A DNA stretch of 17,125 nt from DATLHO01 sp035539855 (GTDB lineage: Bacteria > Bacteroidota > Ignavibacteria > OLB7): NCBI GenBank assembly GCA_035539855.1, contig DATLHO010000229.1, positions 1 through 17,125 of the forward strand, in the 5' to 3' direction. Under the pieces are notes generated by a model, which saw nothing but the letters and a program-made list of their open reading frames with translations, was not told the DNA's origin and made no database searches. The translations under genes and the position numbers were made by a program. Below are positions 1 through 8,400 of the stretch, piece by piece; the first letter of the stretch is position 1, and every line of letters begins with the position of its first letter.

Positions 1-79
1 CCTGCCGTCGGGTCTGTACTACTACACGCTGCAGTCAGGCCACTGGTCGGAGACCAGGAGCATGATGGTGGCGAAGTAG
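1..79 (+). CDS. 3' end of a T9SS-cargo gene (partial), identical to the end of the gene at 220-4332
   Basis: Only the last 25 complete codons and the TAG stop (77-79) are inside the window. They encode the closing LPSGLYYYTL block and basic tail of a type IX secretion sorting domain. The 79 bases are the exact reverse complement of 220-298, the end of the minus-strand gene, with no synonymous difference. Either a second, convergent copy of that surface-protein gene lies to the left, homogenised at its end, or this is a fold-back copy made during amplification or assembly. The reading frame is certain; whether it belongs to a separate real gene is not. Confidence 0.45.
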   Translation, partial: LPSGLYYYTLQSGHWSETRSMMVAK

Positions 80-98
80 CTGAACCTCACCCCCCTAG

Positions 99-126
99 CC
101 CCCCTCTCCGAATACGGAGAGGGGGG
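99..126 (+). terminator. Hairpin after the left partial gene
   Basis: CCCCCCTCTCCG and CGGAGAGGGGGG form a perfect 12-bp stem with an AATA loop, 19 bp after the stop codon at 79. No T-run follows, so an intrinsic terminator role is only suggested by position and stability. Confidence 0.35.
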
Positions 127-172
127 AGGTGGAGGAGGTACTGCGATCGATCGAAACGCCGCCCGCCCTGTT

Positions 173-200
173 CCCCCCTCTCCGTATTCGGAGAGGGGGG
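173..200 (-). terminator. Hairpin after the large surface-protein gene
   Basis: This is the mirror copy of the hairpin at 99-126: a 12-bp GC-rich stem with a 4-base loop, 19 bp beyond the stop codon of the minus-strand gene. It lacks a T-run, so efficient intrinsic termination is uncertain. With its partner it could terminate convergent transcripts from both sides. Confidence 0.35.
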
Positions 201-219
201 CTAGGGGGGTGAGGTTCAG

Positions 220-3200
220 CTACTTCGCCACCATCATGCTCCTGGTCTCCGACCAGTGGCCTGACTGCAGCGTGTAGTAGTACAGACCCGACGGCAGGTT
301 CGTCACGTCGAGCGTCATCTCGTAGGTGCCCGGCTGCTGGTACTCGTTGAGGAGCACCTGCACGAGCCGCCCGGAGGCGTCGGTCAGCAGGATCTTCGTC
401 GGTCCGTCGAGGCCCAGCGAGTAGGTGATCTTCGTCGTCGGGTTGAACGGATTCGGCGAGTTCTGGCGCAGCGCGTACGTCGTGCTCGTCAGCTCGATCA
501 GGCGGACGCTGAGTCCGCAGATCGGCACGACGTCGATGGTCGCCGGCAGGGTCGTGAACGTGAGGCACTCCTTCTGATCCTGCGTGATCGTCGCGGAAAT
601 CGTCCGCTGCAGGCTCTCGTGGAAGTAGACCGAGAACGGAATCGTGAACAGGTCGCCCGTCGCCGAGAACGGCGTCGGCGAGGTCACGTCGACGACGAGC
701 GTTCCCGGCGTCGTGATCGCCCGCGGAACCACCGTCGAGGACGCATAGGTGCCGCCCGCGCTGGCGATCTTCGTGATGTCCGGAGCGGTCAATGCCGGAT
801 CGTAGGTCAGCGTCACGACGAGGCTCGTCACCGGGATCGCCGTGTTGATCGCCTCGTCGATGCGCACCGTCGCGATGTAGTCCTTGCCGAGCTCGGCACG
901 GCCCGCCGGCCCGGTGGCCGTCAGCACCACCCTCGCATCGACGTCCTGCTGAACGCTCGCTCCCTGTACCGGAAGCTGCATCACCGGAGACTGGTTGACC
1001 GAGTTGTTGGTCACGTTGAGGAAACCGTTGAAGACGCCGTTGCCGCCCGAGGCGAACGTGATCGGCACCATCAGCTTCTCTCCCGGCGCCAGCGTGATCG
1101 GGAAGGTCATCGTCGGGATCGAGAAGTTCGTCGGCAGGCTCACCAGCGCAATGTCGCTGATGATCAGGTCGACGAGTCCGGTGTTCTCGATCTCTGCTTC
1201 GATCGTCGGGCTCTCGGCGCAGAGCACGCCGAAGCTGACGCCTTCGCCGGCGATCAGCGGATCCTTGCCGACGCCGACACCCGTCCACAGCGAGACGGCG
1301 TCGACGTTGTCGCCGGTCGCGGTCACCGCGCGGAGTCGTGCGGTGCGCGGTCCCGGCTGGGTCGCGCTGAACGTGCCGACGATGTCGATGACCTCCTGGA
1401 AGCCGTTGGCACGCCTGAGCGTGACCTGACCCGGATCGACGAACGAGAAGTCCGTCACGTCACCGGTCAGCTCCCAGCGCACGATCGTCACCTGGTCGAT
1501 CGTGTCGGGGATCGCCACGTCGGTCAGACGGAACGGCACCTGCCGGCTCACGGGCGTCGCGCCCACATCCATCGTTCCGTAATCCATGTCGATCGTCACG
1601 AGCGACGGCACGGTGCCGAAGCCCTTGAGTGTCGCCACGACGGGCTCGCTCTGCTGCGGATCGTGCGGGAAGGTGATCGTCATCAGGCGATCGCCCGTAC
1701 GCGTCGGATTGAAGCTGACCGGCACGTCGATCGACTGGTTCGGCTGCAGTGTCCTGTTGGTCACGCCCGACTCGTCGACGGTGAAGTCACCCTGGTCGCC
1801 GTTGAGCACCAGCGGCGTGCGCAGCGTGACGTTGGCGGTGCCGACGTTGGTCAGCGTCACCGTGCTGTCGAACGGTCCGCTCTGCACGCGGCGGCGACCC
1901 CAGTCGACGCTCGTGACGATGAGCGAGCCCTGGATGCCGCGGCCCCTGAGGACGCCCGTCGAGTCGTTGGCCGGATTCGCCGGCGCGTTGTGCGAGAAGA
2001 CGATCGAGTCGACATACGCCTGGACGGCTGCCGGCTTGAAGGCCACGACGAGCACCTTCGCCTCACCCGCGACGAGGTCGAACGGGAACGCCGGCAGGCC
2101 GTTCGGCAGGGTGAAGGTCACCTTGTCGTTGATGTCCTGCGCGACGCCGGTGACCGTGAGCACGCCGCCGTCGGTCGAGATGTTCCGGATCTCGATCTGG
2201 TCGACGCTCGGCGGCGCCGTGATCGGCCAGGAGCCGAAGTCGTGGTCGGTCACCTCGATGATCGGCGTGCCGACCGTCGCGTTGACCTCCGAGTACCAGC
2301 GGAAGCCGCACTCGTCCTCGAGTCCGAGCGAATCGAAATGCCGTCCGGCGACCGTCGCGTCGAAGCGGATCGTCACGTCCTTGCGCGCGCCCGGCGTTCC
2401 GACCGAATCGAGCGTGAAGCTCGTCGTCGGGTCGATGAGCGTGAAGCCGACGTTGGTCTTCTGCAGGCGGATCGCCTTGATCTCGACCTGGCGCTTCGAG
2501 CGGTTCTCGAGCGTCACCGTCTTCGTCAGGCTCGTGCCGGTGAAGAAGTTCCCGAACGGCTGCGGAGTCGGCAGCACGGCGATGTCGATCGCGGTGTAGT
2601 CCACCGTGTCGTAGGTGACGTTGCCGGCCTTGTCGTAGATGCGCACGATCGCGCGCGCATCCTTCGTGCGATCGGTGACCGTCAGGCGATAGGACCCGGC
2701 GGGCGAAACGCCCTCCTCGAACGGCTCGACGTCGATCTGGTAGTTGAAGCTCTCGGGCGTCGGGAGCAGGTCGATCGACGAAAGATTCGAGCGGATCGGC
2801 GGCTCCGGCAGATCGAGCACCGTCGCGGCGACGTTTCCGCTGCAGTCGACGGTCTTGTCGACGATGGGCGGATCCTTGTCCTCGCTACGGATCTCCGAGA
2901 GTGCGGCCGACAGCGGATAGCCGTAGGAGTCGTAGCTGTCGAAGCCGTAGACGTACGCGGCGAACGGCAGCGGGCCGCGCATCTTGTACGCACCGGCCGG
3001 GAGGTCGAACGTGACGCCGACGTAGCGGCGGCCGTTGATCGTCGAGGCGAAGCTCCGGACCGCGCGCGCGATCTTCTGCGAGAGGTTCTCCCAGTTCTCC
3101 GAGCCGGTTTTCGAGATCTCGATCGACGTATAGCCGGCGGAGTCGGCCACCACCGTCATGTAGTTCTCGCGGAAGTCGCCCGCCTTCGGCGTCGTGAAGA

Positions 3201-4332
3201 CGATCTGCGTCTGGTACTGCTCGACGGGCGTCAGCACCATGTAGAACGGATCGCTCAACACGCCGTCGTAGTTCTGCGAGTTGTTGTACTGCGCGATCAT
3301 GATCGGCTTGTTCGACGAGAACTCGAGAATCTCGCGCGTCGGCGGCAGATACTCGATCCAGCCGTAGCCCTCGGGTCCGCCACGGCGAACGAGGTTGAAC
3401 TTCTGAACGCCGTTGATGTAGATGTCGGTCCCGTCCTCGGAGGCGAAGATCCTGAAGAGATCTCCCTTGAGGCGGGTCGCGAACGGCACCGAGTGATAGA
3501 CCGTGCCCCACGTGCTGATCGGGAAGAGCATCTCCTCGATGTGATCGCAGGCGGGATAGCGCTGGTCGGGCAGGTAGGTGCAGTTCTGGCCGGCAGTGAC
3601 CGCGACCGGCTTCGACGCCGAGATGACGGCGCCGGTGAGGTCGCCGCCCGGTCCGTAGCTCATCGAGGAGAACACGTCGCCCTTGTTGAGGGACATCGAG
3701 TAGATCTCTCCCTCACGATGGTTCGGCGTCGCCATCGGCGTCTCGATCGTGACGTTCGTGTTGTCGAACGCCGCGGTCACGACGAACTGTGATGGGAGAA
3801 TGTCGCGGAAGAATCCACCCGTCAGATAGTCCCTGGCCGCGGCAACGACGTAGTCGGTGCCGAGCGCGTTGACCGGGAGGATGAGCATGCCGTCGCTCGT
3901 GTAGCTCGTACGGTTCATGCCGTAGAGCACGATCGGCTCGTCGGCGATGACGCGAACTGCGTGCTTGCGGTAGATCTGATCAGGGGGGACCGGATCGTAC
4001 GTGCTGCGGCTGAGCGCCTGCGCCTCGAACTTCGTCAGGTCGAACGAGATGATGTCGTTCGCGATCGTGTAGACGGTCTTCTTCAGCACCGTGCCGGTAT
4101 AGATCTGCACGCGCGTGCGAACCGGAGAGGTGATGTACAGTCGGATGTACTGCGCACGCGCGTTCGGATCCTCGTAGTTGGTCGGGAAGGAGAACACGAA
4201 CTCCTTGCCGAGATTCGAGGGGCCGTAGGGAACGGGGAACTTCCCGTCGCCGGCCGACTGAGCACGCGCAACGCCCGTGACGGCCACGAGCATCAGCAGT
4301 AAGTGTAGTACGTAACGGAGCGTTGGCTTCAT
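220..4332 (-). CDS. Large secreted multidomain surface protein: IgGFc-binding-like N-terminus, HYDIN repeats, T9SS sorting domain
   Basis: The product has 1,370 residues. Residues 1-24 form a signal peptide (basic start, leucine-rich core, ARA end). Residues 42-477 form a block beginning KEFVFSFPTNYEDP that resembles the bacterial IgGFc-binding N-terminal domain. Residues 485-585 look Ig-like (RIYDKAGNVTYDT). Residues about 590-1125 hold five HYDIN/ASPM-type 'choice-of-anchor D' repeats (for example DHDFGSWPITAPPSVD). Residues 1129-1245 look cohesin-like, and 1286-1370 are a sorting domain (NSPNPFNPTTKITYSL). The start ATG at 4332 has GGAGG 8 bases upstream; a TTG at 4338 in the same frame lies inside that spacing and is rejected. 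The protein is presumably exported through T9SS and used in adhesion or surface structure; ligand unknown. Its two halves match separate genes at 14731 and 16083. Confidence 0.9.
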   Translation of the reverse strand: MKPTLRYVLHLLLMLVAVTGVARAQSAGDGKFPVPYGPSNLGKEFVFSFPTNYEDPNARAQYIRLYITSPVRTRVQIYTGTVLKKTVYTIANDIISFDLTKFEAQALSRSTYDPVPPDQIYRKHAVRVIADEPIVLYGMNRTSYTSDGMLILPVNALGTDYVVAAARDYLTGGFFRDILPSQFVVTAAFDNTNVTIETPMATPNHREGEIYSMSLNKGDVFSSMSYGPGGDLTGAVISASKPVAVTAGQNCTYLPDQRYPACDHIEEMLFPISTWGTVYHSVPFATRLKGDLFRIFASEDGTDIYINGVQKFNLVRRGGPEGYGWIEYLPPTREILEFSSNKPIMIAQYNNSQNYDGVLSDPFYMVLTPVEQYQTQIVFTTPKAGDFRENYMTVVADSAGYTSIEISKTGSENWENLSQKIARAVRSFASTINGRRYVGVTFDLPAGAYKMRGPLPFAAYVYGFDSYDSYGYPLSAALSEIRSEDKDPPIVDKTVDCSGNVAATVLDLPEPPIRSNLSSIDLLPTPESFNYQIDVEPFEEGVSPAGSYRLTVTDRTKDARAIVRIYDKAGNVTYDTVDYTAIDIAVLPTPQPFGNFFTGTSLTKTVTLENRSKRQVEIKAIRLQKTNVGFTLIDPTTSFTLDSVGTPGARKDVTIRFDATVAGRHFDSLGLEDECGFRWYSEVNATVGTPIIEVTDHDFGSWPITAPPSVDQIEIRNISTDGGVLTVTGVAQDINDKVTFTLPNGLPAFPFDLVAGEAKVLVVAFKPAAVQAYVDSIVFSHNAPANPANDSTGVLRGRGIQGSLIVTSVDWGRRRVQSGPFDSTVTLTNVGTANVTLRTPLVLNGDQGDFTVDESGVTNRTLQPNQSIDVPVSFNPTRTGDRLMTITFPHDPQQSEPVVATLKGFGTVPSLVTIDMDYGTMDVGATPVSRQVPFRLTDVAIPDTIDQVTIVRWELTGDVTDFSFVDPGQVTLRRANGFQEVIDIVGTFSATQPGPRTARLRAVTATGDNVDAVSLWTGVGVGKDPLIAGEGVSFGVLCAESPTIEAEIENTGLVDLIISDIALVSLPTNFSIPTMTFPITLAPGEKLMVPITFASGGNGVFNGFLNVTNNSVNQSPVMQLPVQGASVQQDVDARVVLTATGPAGRAELGKDYIATVRIDEAINTAIPVTSLVVTLTYDPALTAPDITKIASAGGTYASSTVVPRAITTPGTLVVDVTSPTPFSATGDLFTIPFSVYFHESLQRTISATITQDQKECLTFTTLPATIDVVPICGLSVRLIELTSTTYALRQNSPNPFNPTTKITYSLGLDGPTKILLTDASGRLVQVLLNEYQQPGTYEMTLDVTNLPSGLYYYTLQSGHWSETRSMMVAK
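1934..2880. repeat. Paralogous block shared with 15055-16005 (Ig-like plus two HYDIN repeats)
   Basis: About 950 bp of this gene align almost without gaps to 15055-16005. Protein landmarks are conserved in order: PEPPIRSNLSSIDL, RTKDARAIVRIYDKAGNV, DHDFG-WPITAPPSVD, AQDINDKVTFTLP and LRGRG. DNA identity is high; for example 2624-2658 and 15743-15777 are identical over 35 bases. This indicates fairly recent duplication or ongoing gene conversion between the two genes. Confidence 0.85.
2902..4209. repeat. Paralogous block shared with 13340-14647 (IgGFc-binding-like domain)
   Basis: This 1,308-bp segment encodes the N-terminal block of the large surface protein. It corresponds, with equal length and apparently no gaps, to 13340-14647 in the second gene of the pair. 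Shared blocks include KFEAQAL, GMNRTSYT-DGMLILP, PNHR-GE, YLPDQRYPACDH, FATRLKGDLFRIFA, QYNNSQNYDGV-SDPFY and NGRRYVGVT. Confidence 0.85.
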
Positions 4333-4340
4333 GGACAAAG

Positions 4341-4345
4341 CCTCC
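4341..4345 (-). promoter_or_regulatory. Ribosome binding site deciding the start at 4332
   Basis: On the minus strand GGAGG sits 8 bases before the ATG at 4332. It supports that ATG over the TTG two codons upstream, and is the strongest Shine-Dalgarno match among the window's genes. Confidence 0.75.
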
Positions 4346-4392
4346 CTGGAAAGATTATGTCGAACACGATGATGGTAGAGCCGTTATCAGTC

Positions 4393-4409
4393 CGCTCGCA
4401 GTGCGAGCG
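4393..4409. promoter_or_regulatory. 17-bp dyad in the leader of the large surface-protein gene
   Basis: CGCTCGCA, a central G, and TGCGAGCG form a perfect 8+1+8 dyad 61 bp upstream of the start codon. It overlaps a second palindrome, CGAGCGCTCG (4404-4413). Position and symmetry fit an operator or a leader hairpin; no regulator is identified. Confidence 0.3.
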
Positions 4410-4565
4410 CTCGAAACGCGTCACGCGGGGTGAGTAGGATGCTTCGTCGACCGGTGGAAGTGGCCGAGCGCCCGCCCACGGTCGCTCACCACGGATGTAC
4501 CGAATCGGATATTACTCGTTTGTAAGACTTTACGAAACGAAAACCGTCACGGCGACACGCTTCTG

Positions 4566-4586
4566 CCCCCGGTAGATCTACGGGGG
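4566..4586. terminator. Palindrome downstream of the ABC ATPase gene
   Basis: CCCCC, one extra G, the 10-bp palindrome GTAGATCTAC, then GGGGG make a nearly perfect 21-bp dyad, 51 bp beyond the stop at 4637. There is no T-run. It may terminate or stabilise the ATPase transcript, or be a protein-binding site. Confidence 0.3.
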
Positions 4587-4592
4587 TATCGG

Positions 4593-4613
4593 TCCGGCCG
4601 ATTGGTGGCCGGA
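4593..4613 (-). terminator. Short hairpin directly after the ABC ATPase gene
   Basis: TCCGGCC and GGCCGGA form a 7-bp stem with a 7-base loop, 23 bp after the stop codon at 4637. The absence of a T-run makes intrinsic termination only possible. Confidence 0.3.
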
Positions 4614-4636
4614 GGGACCCGGCATCGGACGGGAGG

Positions 4637-5359
4637 TTACAGCGTGTCGACGGCCGCCGCGTCGTCGACCAGGACGCCGTCGCGCATGTGCAGGATCCGG
4701 TCGGCCCGCTCGGCGAGCGCCGCGTTGTGGGTCACGATGATGAAGGTCTGTCCCTCGCGCCGGCTGATCTCCCACAGAAGCGAGTGAAGCCGCTCTCCGG
4801 TCTCCGAATCGAGGTTTCCCGACGGCTCGTCGGCCAGGATCAGGCGCGGCTGCGGCACCAGGGCACGCGCGACGGCGACGCGCTGCTGCTCGCCGCCGGA
4901 GAGCTCGGCCGGCTTGTGCTCGGCGCGCTCGGCGACCCCGACCAGCTCCAGATAGCGCCGCGCCTCGGCCAGGGCGTCGCGGCGGCCGACGCCGCGGATC
5001 ATCAGCGGCATCGCCACGTTCTCGACCGCGGTGAACTCGGGCAGCAGATGGTGGAACTGAAAGACGAACCCGACCGACCGGTTCCGGAAGTCGGCCAGGG
5101 CGGCGGTCGACACGTCATCGAGGCGCCGTCCATCGATCTGAACCTCGCCGGACGTCGCGCGATCGAGTCCGCCGATGATGTGCAGCAGCGTGCTCTTGCC
5201 CGCGCCCGAGCGCCCGACGATCGCGACGATCTCGCCGGCGCGGACCTCGACCGTGACGCCCCGCAGCACGCGCAGGGCCTTGCCCTCGAGCTCGTAGTCC
5301 TTCGTCACCTCTCGCAGCCGCACGATCGGCCCGCTCTGCTGATTCGTCTGGTCGGTCAT
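4637..5359 (-). CDS. lolD: LolD-type ABC transporter ATP-binding protein
   Basis: The product has 240 residues, close to the usual LolD length of about 230. Visible motifs are Walker A GRSGAGKS (49-56), the Q-loop glutamine at 101 in FVFQFHHLLPEFTAVENV, signature LSGGE (153-157), Walker B LILADE (173-178), D-loop SGNLD (180-184) and switch histidine 211. The HHLLPEFTAVENVAMPL stretch is characteristic of LolD, the cytoplasmic ATPase driving release of outer-membrane lipoproteins from the inner membrane with LolC/LolE. MacB- or FtsE-type ATPases share the fold, so LolD is likely but not certain. No LolC/E-like permease lies in the window. The gene starts 136 bp after the upstream cargo gene, behind a strong hairpin, so it is probably a separate unit. 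No clear Shine-Dalgarno precedes the ATG. Confidence 0.85.
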   Translation of the reverse strand: MTDQTNQQSGPIVRLREVTKDYELEGKALRVLRGVTVEVRAGEIVAIVGRSGAGKSTLLHIIGGLDRATSGEVQIDGRRLDDVSTAALADFRNRSVGFVFQFHHLLPEFTAVENVAMPLMIRGVGRRDALAEARRYLELVGVAERAEHKPAELSGGEQQRVAVARALVPQPRLILADEPSGNLDSETGERLHSLLWEISRREGQTFIIVTHNAALAERADRILHMRDGVLVDDAAAVDTL

Positions 5360-5437
5360 GGCCGCAAGATAGCGGCGCGCGGGGCACGACGGGAGGTGTG
5401 AGTCGACGTAGCGGACGGTTCCGATGACCTCAGCGTC

Positions 5438-5470
5438 GGTGGCCCGCTACCGGAACCGGAGCGGGCCACC
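5438..5470 (-). terminator. Strong hairpin between the giant secreted-protein gene and the ABC ATPase gene
   Basis: GGTGGCCCGCT (5438-5448) and AGCGGGCCACC (5460-5470) form a perfect 11-bp stem with an 11-base loop, 25 bp past the stop at 5496. No T-run follows. Position and stability suggest transcript termination or 3'-end protection, insulating the ATPase gene from the cargo gene. Confidence 0.5.
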
Positions 5471-5495
5471 CTTCGCTTTGCCAAATGCAACAGGC

Positions 5496-8400
5496 CTACG
5501 GCACGACGAGTACCTTGACTGCGCCCGTCACCGTGCCGGATAGCACATGGACGAGATACGTACCGGGCGCCAGGCCCTCCGTATCGAGATCGAGCGCGTA
5601 TCGGCCCGGCGTCATCCATTCATCGACCAGGACCGCCGTGTTTCGGCCGCTGTAGTCAGTCAGAATCACACGGACGCGCCCGGCCTCCTGGATCGTGAAG
5701 CGGGCTTCCGTCGTGTTCGTCGCGGGGTTCGGCTGGGCCGTCACCCGCATGTTCGTCGCGACAATCGGCCGGGGCCGTCGCAGCTTGAACGCGCCCGACG
5801 AATCCTCGACGAACATCACCAGTTCCGCCACCGGATAGCGGGAGTCGCCCGTCCATTGCGAGACGACGAGGGCCGAGGTATCGACCCGGACCCGAATGAA
5901 GTACGTGCCGGAAACCAGGTCGAGATCCGCCGTCAACATCGCCTGCCGCGTGGGGCTCGCCGGCGAGACCGTGAAGGAGTCGAGCTCGTGGATAACCGCC
6001 CCCGTGGCGGAGTCGACGAGCTCGGCGACGTACGTCATCGACGATGCCGCGTGTCCGGTCGTGTCGCCGTCGAACTGGGCGGCGATGGCCAGGGCGATCG
6101 TCGTGCTGTCCGATGCGCTGAAGTACTTCGTCCTCAGCAGGCTTCGAGCGTCGGTGAGGTCGTTGATGACCCGGAGGCTCGTGTCCCGGCTCACAAGTCC
6201 GATCGGCGCCGCCTCGGTGGCGTCGGCCCGCCACGCATCGATCAGGATGAGAGAGTAGCCCGCGCTTGACGAGTCGTCGATGCGCATCGCTAGCTGCCGG
6301 CCATCGGCGAGATACCCTGCCGGCCTGGTCCGTCCCAGATAGTACTCCCGTGTCGTCCGTAATTTCCGTGTGGCGGCCTGGCCAACCTCGTAGAGTACCG
6401 CGTGCCGCGTCCGCTGCGAATCGGGTGTCTCCGAGTTGCTCAGATAGCGACCTCCGTAGGTGTACGGTCGCCAGTCGATATCCACGTCCGCCCACTGCAC
6501 CGAGGCCTCCGCCATGAGCGTGGTGTCTCCGTACTTGCCGGCGTAGTTATGCGCGACCGTCGCCCGCCCCTTTCGAATATCGGCCGAGTCGCCGTAGGTC
6601 AGGCTGGCGATGTTCGGATAGGTCGAGTGTAGTGCGCCTTTCCTGGTCACCAACGCGACTTCGCCCCAGAGCTCCGGTTTCGGTCGAATGATGTCCGGAG
6701 GATTCAGGCTCGGCGAGCGCGTTTCGGTGAAGATGCTGCGTACACGGACGTAGAACACCGACACCGGCCAGATCGAGCTCTCCTCCTCCCACACGACCTG
6801 ATCCTGGACGTGCTTCCACCATGACTGATGCTGCGTCGTCGAAGGATGCCGATGCAGGCCCGCCCGCGAATTGACGACGGCAAACGACGAGTCGAGCGCC
6901 TCGAGCGTATCGGCCGTCGGCGTCACCGTATGCAGCAGTCGCTTGACGCAGATATCGCTCGACGTCGGCGCGTTGACCGGTCCCGTCCTGGCCTGCTCCC
7001 ACACCACCGCGACGTTGCTGTCGCGCGAGAGGATGTGGGCGAAGGTGGGCACCGACGGATACTTGCCCGGCCGGCCGAAGCGAGCCGTCTGCGCGGCGCT
7101 CACGTGGATCGTATCGGTGTACACGGCTGGTGATCTCCACCACTCCGCGATCGTCATGGGATCGCGTATCACGCGGGCGACGGCCTTGATGCCCACGAGC
7201 GAGTCCGACCACGCGATGATGTCGGCGCCGTCGGTTCGCGAGATGACCGGTGTGCCCCACTCGTTCTCGGGCCGCCCCTGGATCGCGCTGTCGACGACCT
7301 CGACCGGCATGTCCATCATAGCGTGCTCCGTTCCGTCGGGCGACCAGATGGTCCGAAGCAGCACCTGCCGCGCAGCGTAGTTGATCGGCACCCGGTGCGC
7401 CGTCCAGACGACGGTCACCATCGTTCCAGGCAGAGATCCTGCGCCGACCGGGGAGCGTCGTATCGTCAGCGAGGGGTGACGATTCGAGACGATCGAGTCG
7501 TTGATGTCGTTCGTGCGTGAGAGCGCGTAACCGCTGAAACCCACCGCCCAGATGACATCGTCCGGCTCCCAGAGTATCGTCTCGTTCGAATCCGACATCG
7601 GCACCGACCGACGGTAGCACACCGAATCGATGCGGCTCGAGTCGGTCCCCATCATGTAGACGCTGTGATAGCGACGCTGGTCCGGATCCCAGACGATCTT
7701 CCGTTGACAGGAGAAGGGCAGGCGCCCGGCCACCAGGCTCGTATCCGGCAGCGCGTAAGTGATGCGCAGCAACGCCGCGCCGCCTGCTCGAAGGGTCAGT
7801 CGGATCGAGCTGTCGGCGTGGACGACAGTATCGAGGGCCGGCCTTTCCCCGCTTGCAAGAGGCAGCGGAGTCACGTCCGCGCCCATCTCGCGCACCCGCA
7901 CGAAATTGAACTGCTCGAAGTTCAAGAGGTTCAGCTTCAGCGTGATCGTCCGCATCTCCGCGAGCGTGTCCATGAGCCGTCCGCGTGCGCTGTCGGCCGG
8001 GACATCCGATGGGCGCTCGAATGCGCGGCGGTTGACGACCATCGCCCAGTTCGTGTCGAACAGCCGGCTCGAAGTCGAGTTCTGTCGGTAGAACAGACCG
8101 AGCTCGACGTATGTCCGCGTGAGCGAATCGGCGATGAGAGTGTCATGACGATTCGCGCCAGTCCCGATCCAGTCCCGCCTGTACGAGCGGACGTCGGTGA
8201 TGATCTCGTCGCTCGGGAGCGGCCGATGACCGACCGAGCGGTAGTACACGCTGTCCCACTGGTCAGGCGACACGACGCGGTACTTGTATCTCTTGATCGC
8301 GTACGGTTGGGGCACCGAGTGGTGGATGCTGTAGGCGTCGCGCCAGTTGAGCTTCATCAGCAGCGGACCGATGCTGTCCTTCAGCCAACGGTTGTACTGC

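Larger units (their letters stand above)
80..219. repeat. 140-bp GC-rich element with terminal inverted repeats (MITE- or REP-like)
   Basis: The non-coding part of the palindrome starts immediately after one stop codon and ends immediately before the other. Its ends are CTGAACCTCACCCCCCTAG and the exact complement, with 48-bp inverted termini. Each terminus carries its own 12-bp-stem hairpin (99-126 and 173-200). The CCTCACCCCC-TAG-CCCCCTCTCCG style of sequence resembles dispersed repeats I recall from several GC-rich bacterial genomes, but this is from memory. It has no coding capacity and there is no other copy in the window. It may be a miniature mobile or REP-like element, or simply a bidirectional terminator. 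Confidence 0.5.
1..298. repeat. Large inverted repeat (arms 1-127 and 172-298)
   Basis: Base n pairs with base 299-n through 127 consecutive positions, giving two perfect arms of 127 bp around a 44-bp centre (128-171). Each arm holds 79 bp of coding sequence for a sorting-domain C-terminus plus about 48 bp of non-coding GC-rich hairpin sequence. The left arm is cut by the window edge and may continue. The centre contains the small palindrome CGATCGATCG (144-153). Perfect identity over coding and non-coding DNA means a very recent duplication, gene conversion, or an artefact. Confidence 0.95.
4333..4636. other. Intergenic region, 304 bp, between the LolD-type gene and the large surface-protein gene
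   Basis: No gene is supported here. The part near 4503-4548 is clearly more AT-rich than its surroundings. Read on the minus strand it contains TAATAT (4509-4514) with a weak TTTCGT about 17 bp upstream, a possible promoter for the large surface protein that would give a leader of roughly 170 bases. The dyad at 4393-4409 would then lie in the leader. Two further symmetric elements at 4566-4586 and 4593-4613 lie just after the stop of the ABC ATPase gene. Confidence 0.4.

Noticed and set aside
619..3792. A 1,057-residue open frame on the plus strand
   Set aside because: It lies opposite the large surface-protein gene, is extremely rich in Arg, Asp, His and Val, and shows no domain, signal or start context. 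It is a mirror frame produced by GC-rich codon use.
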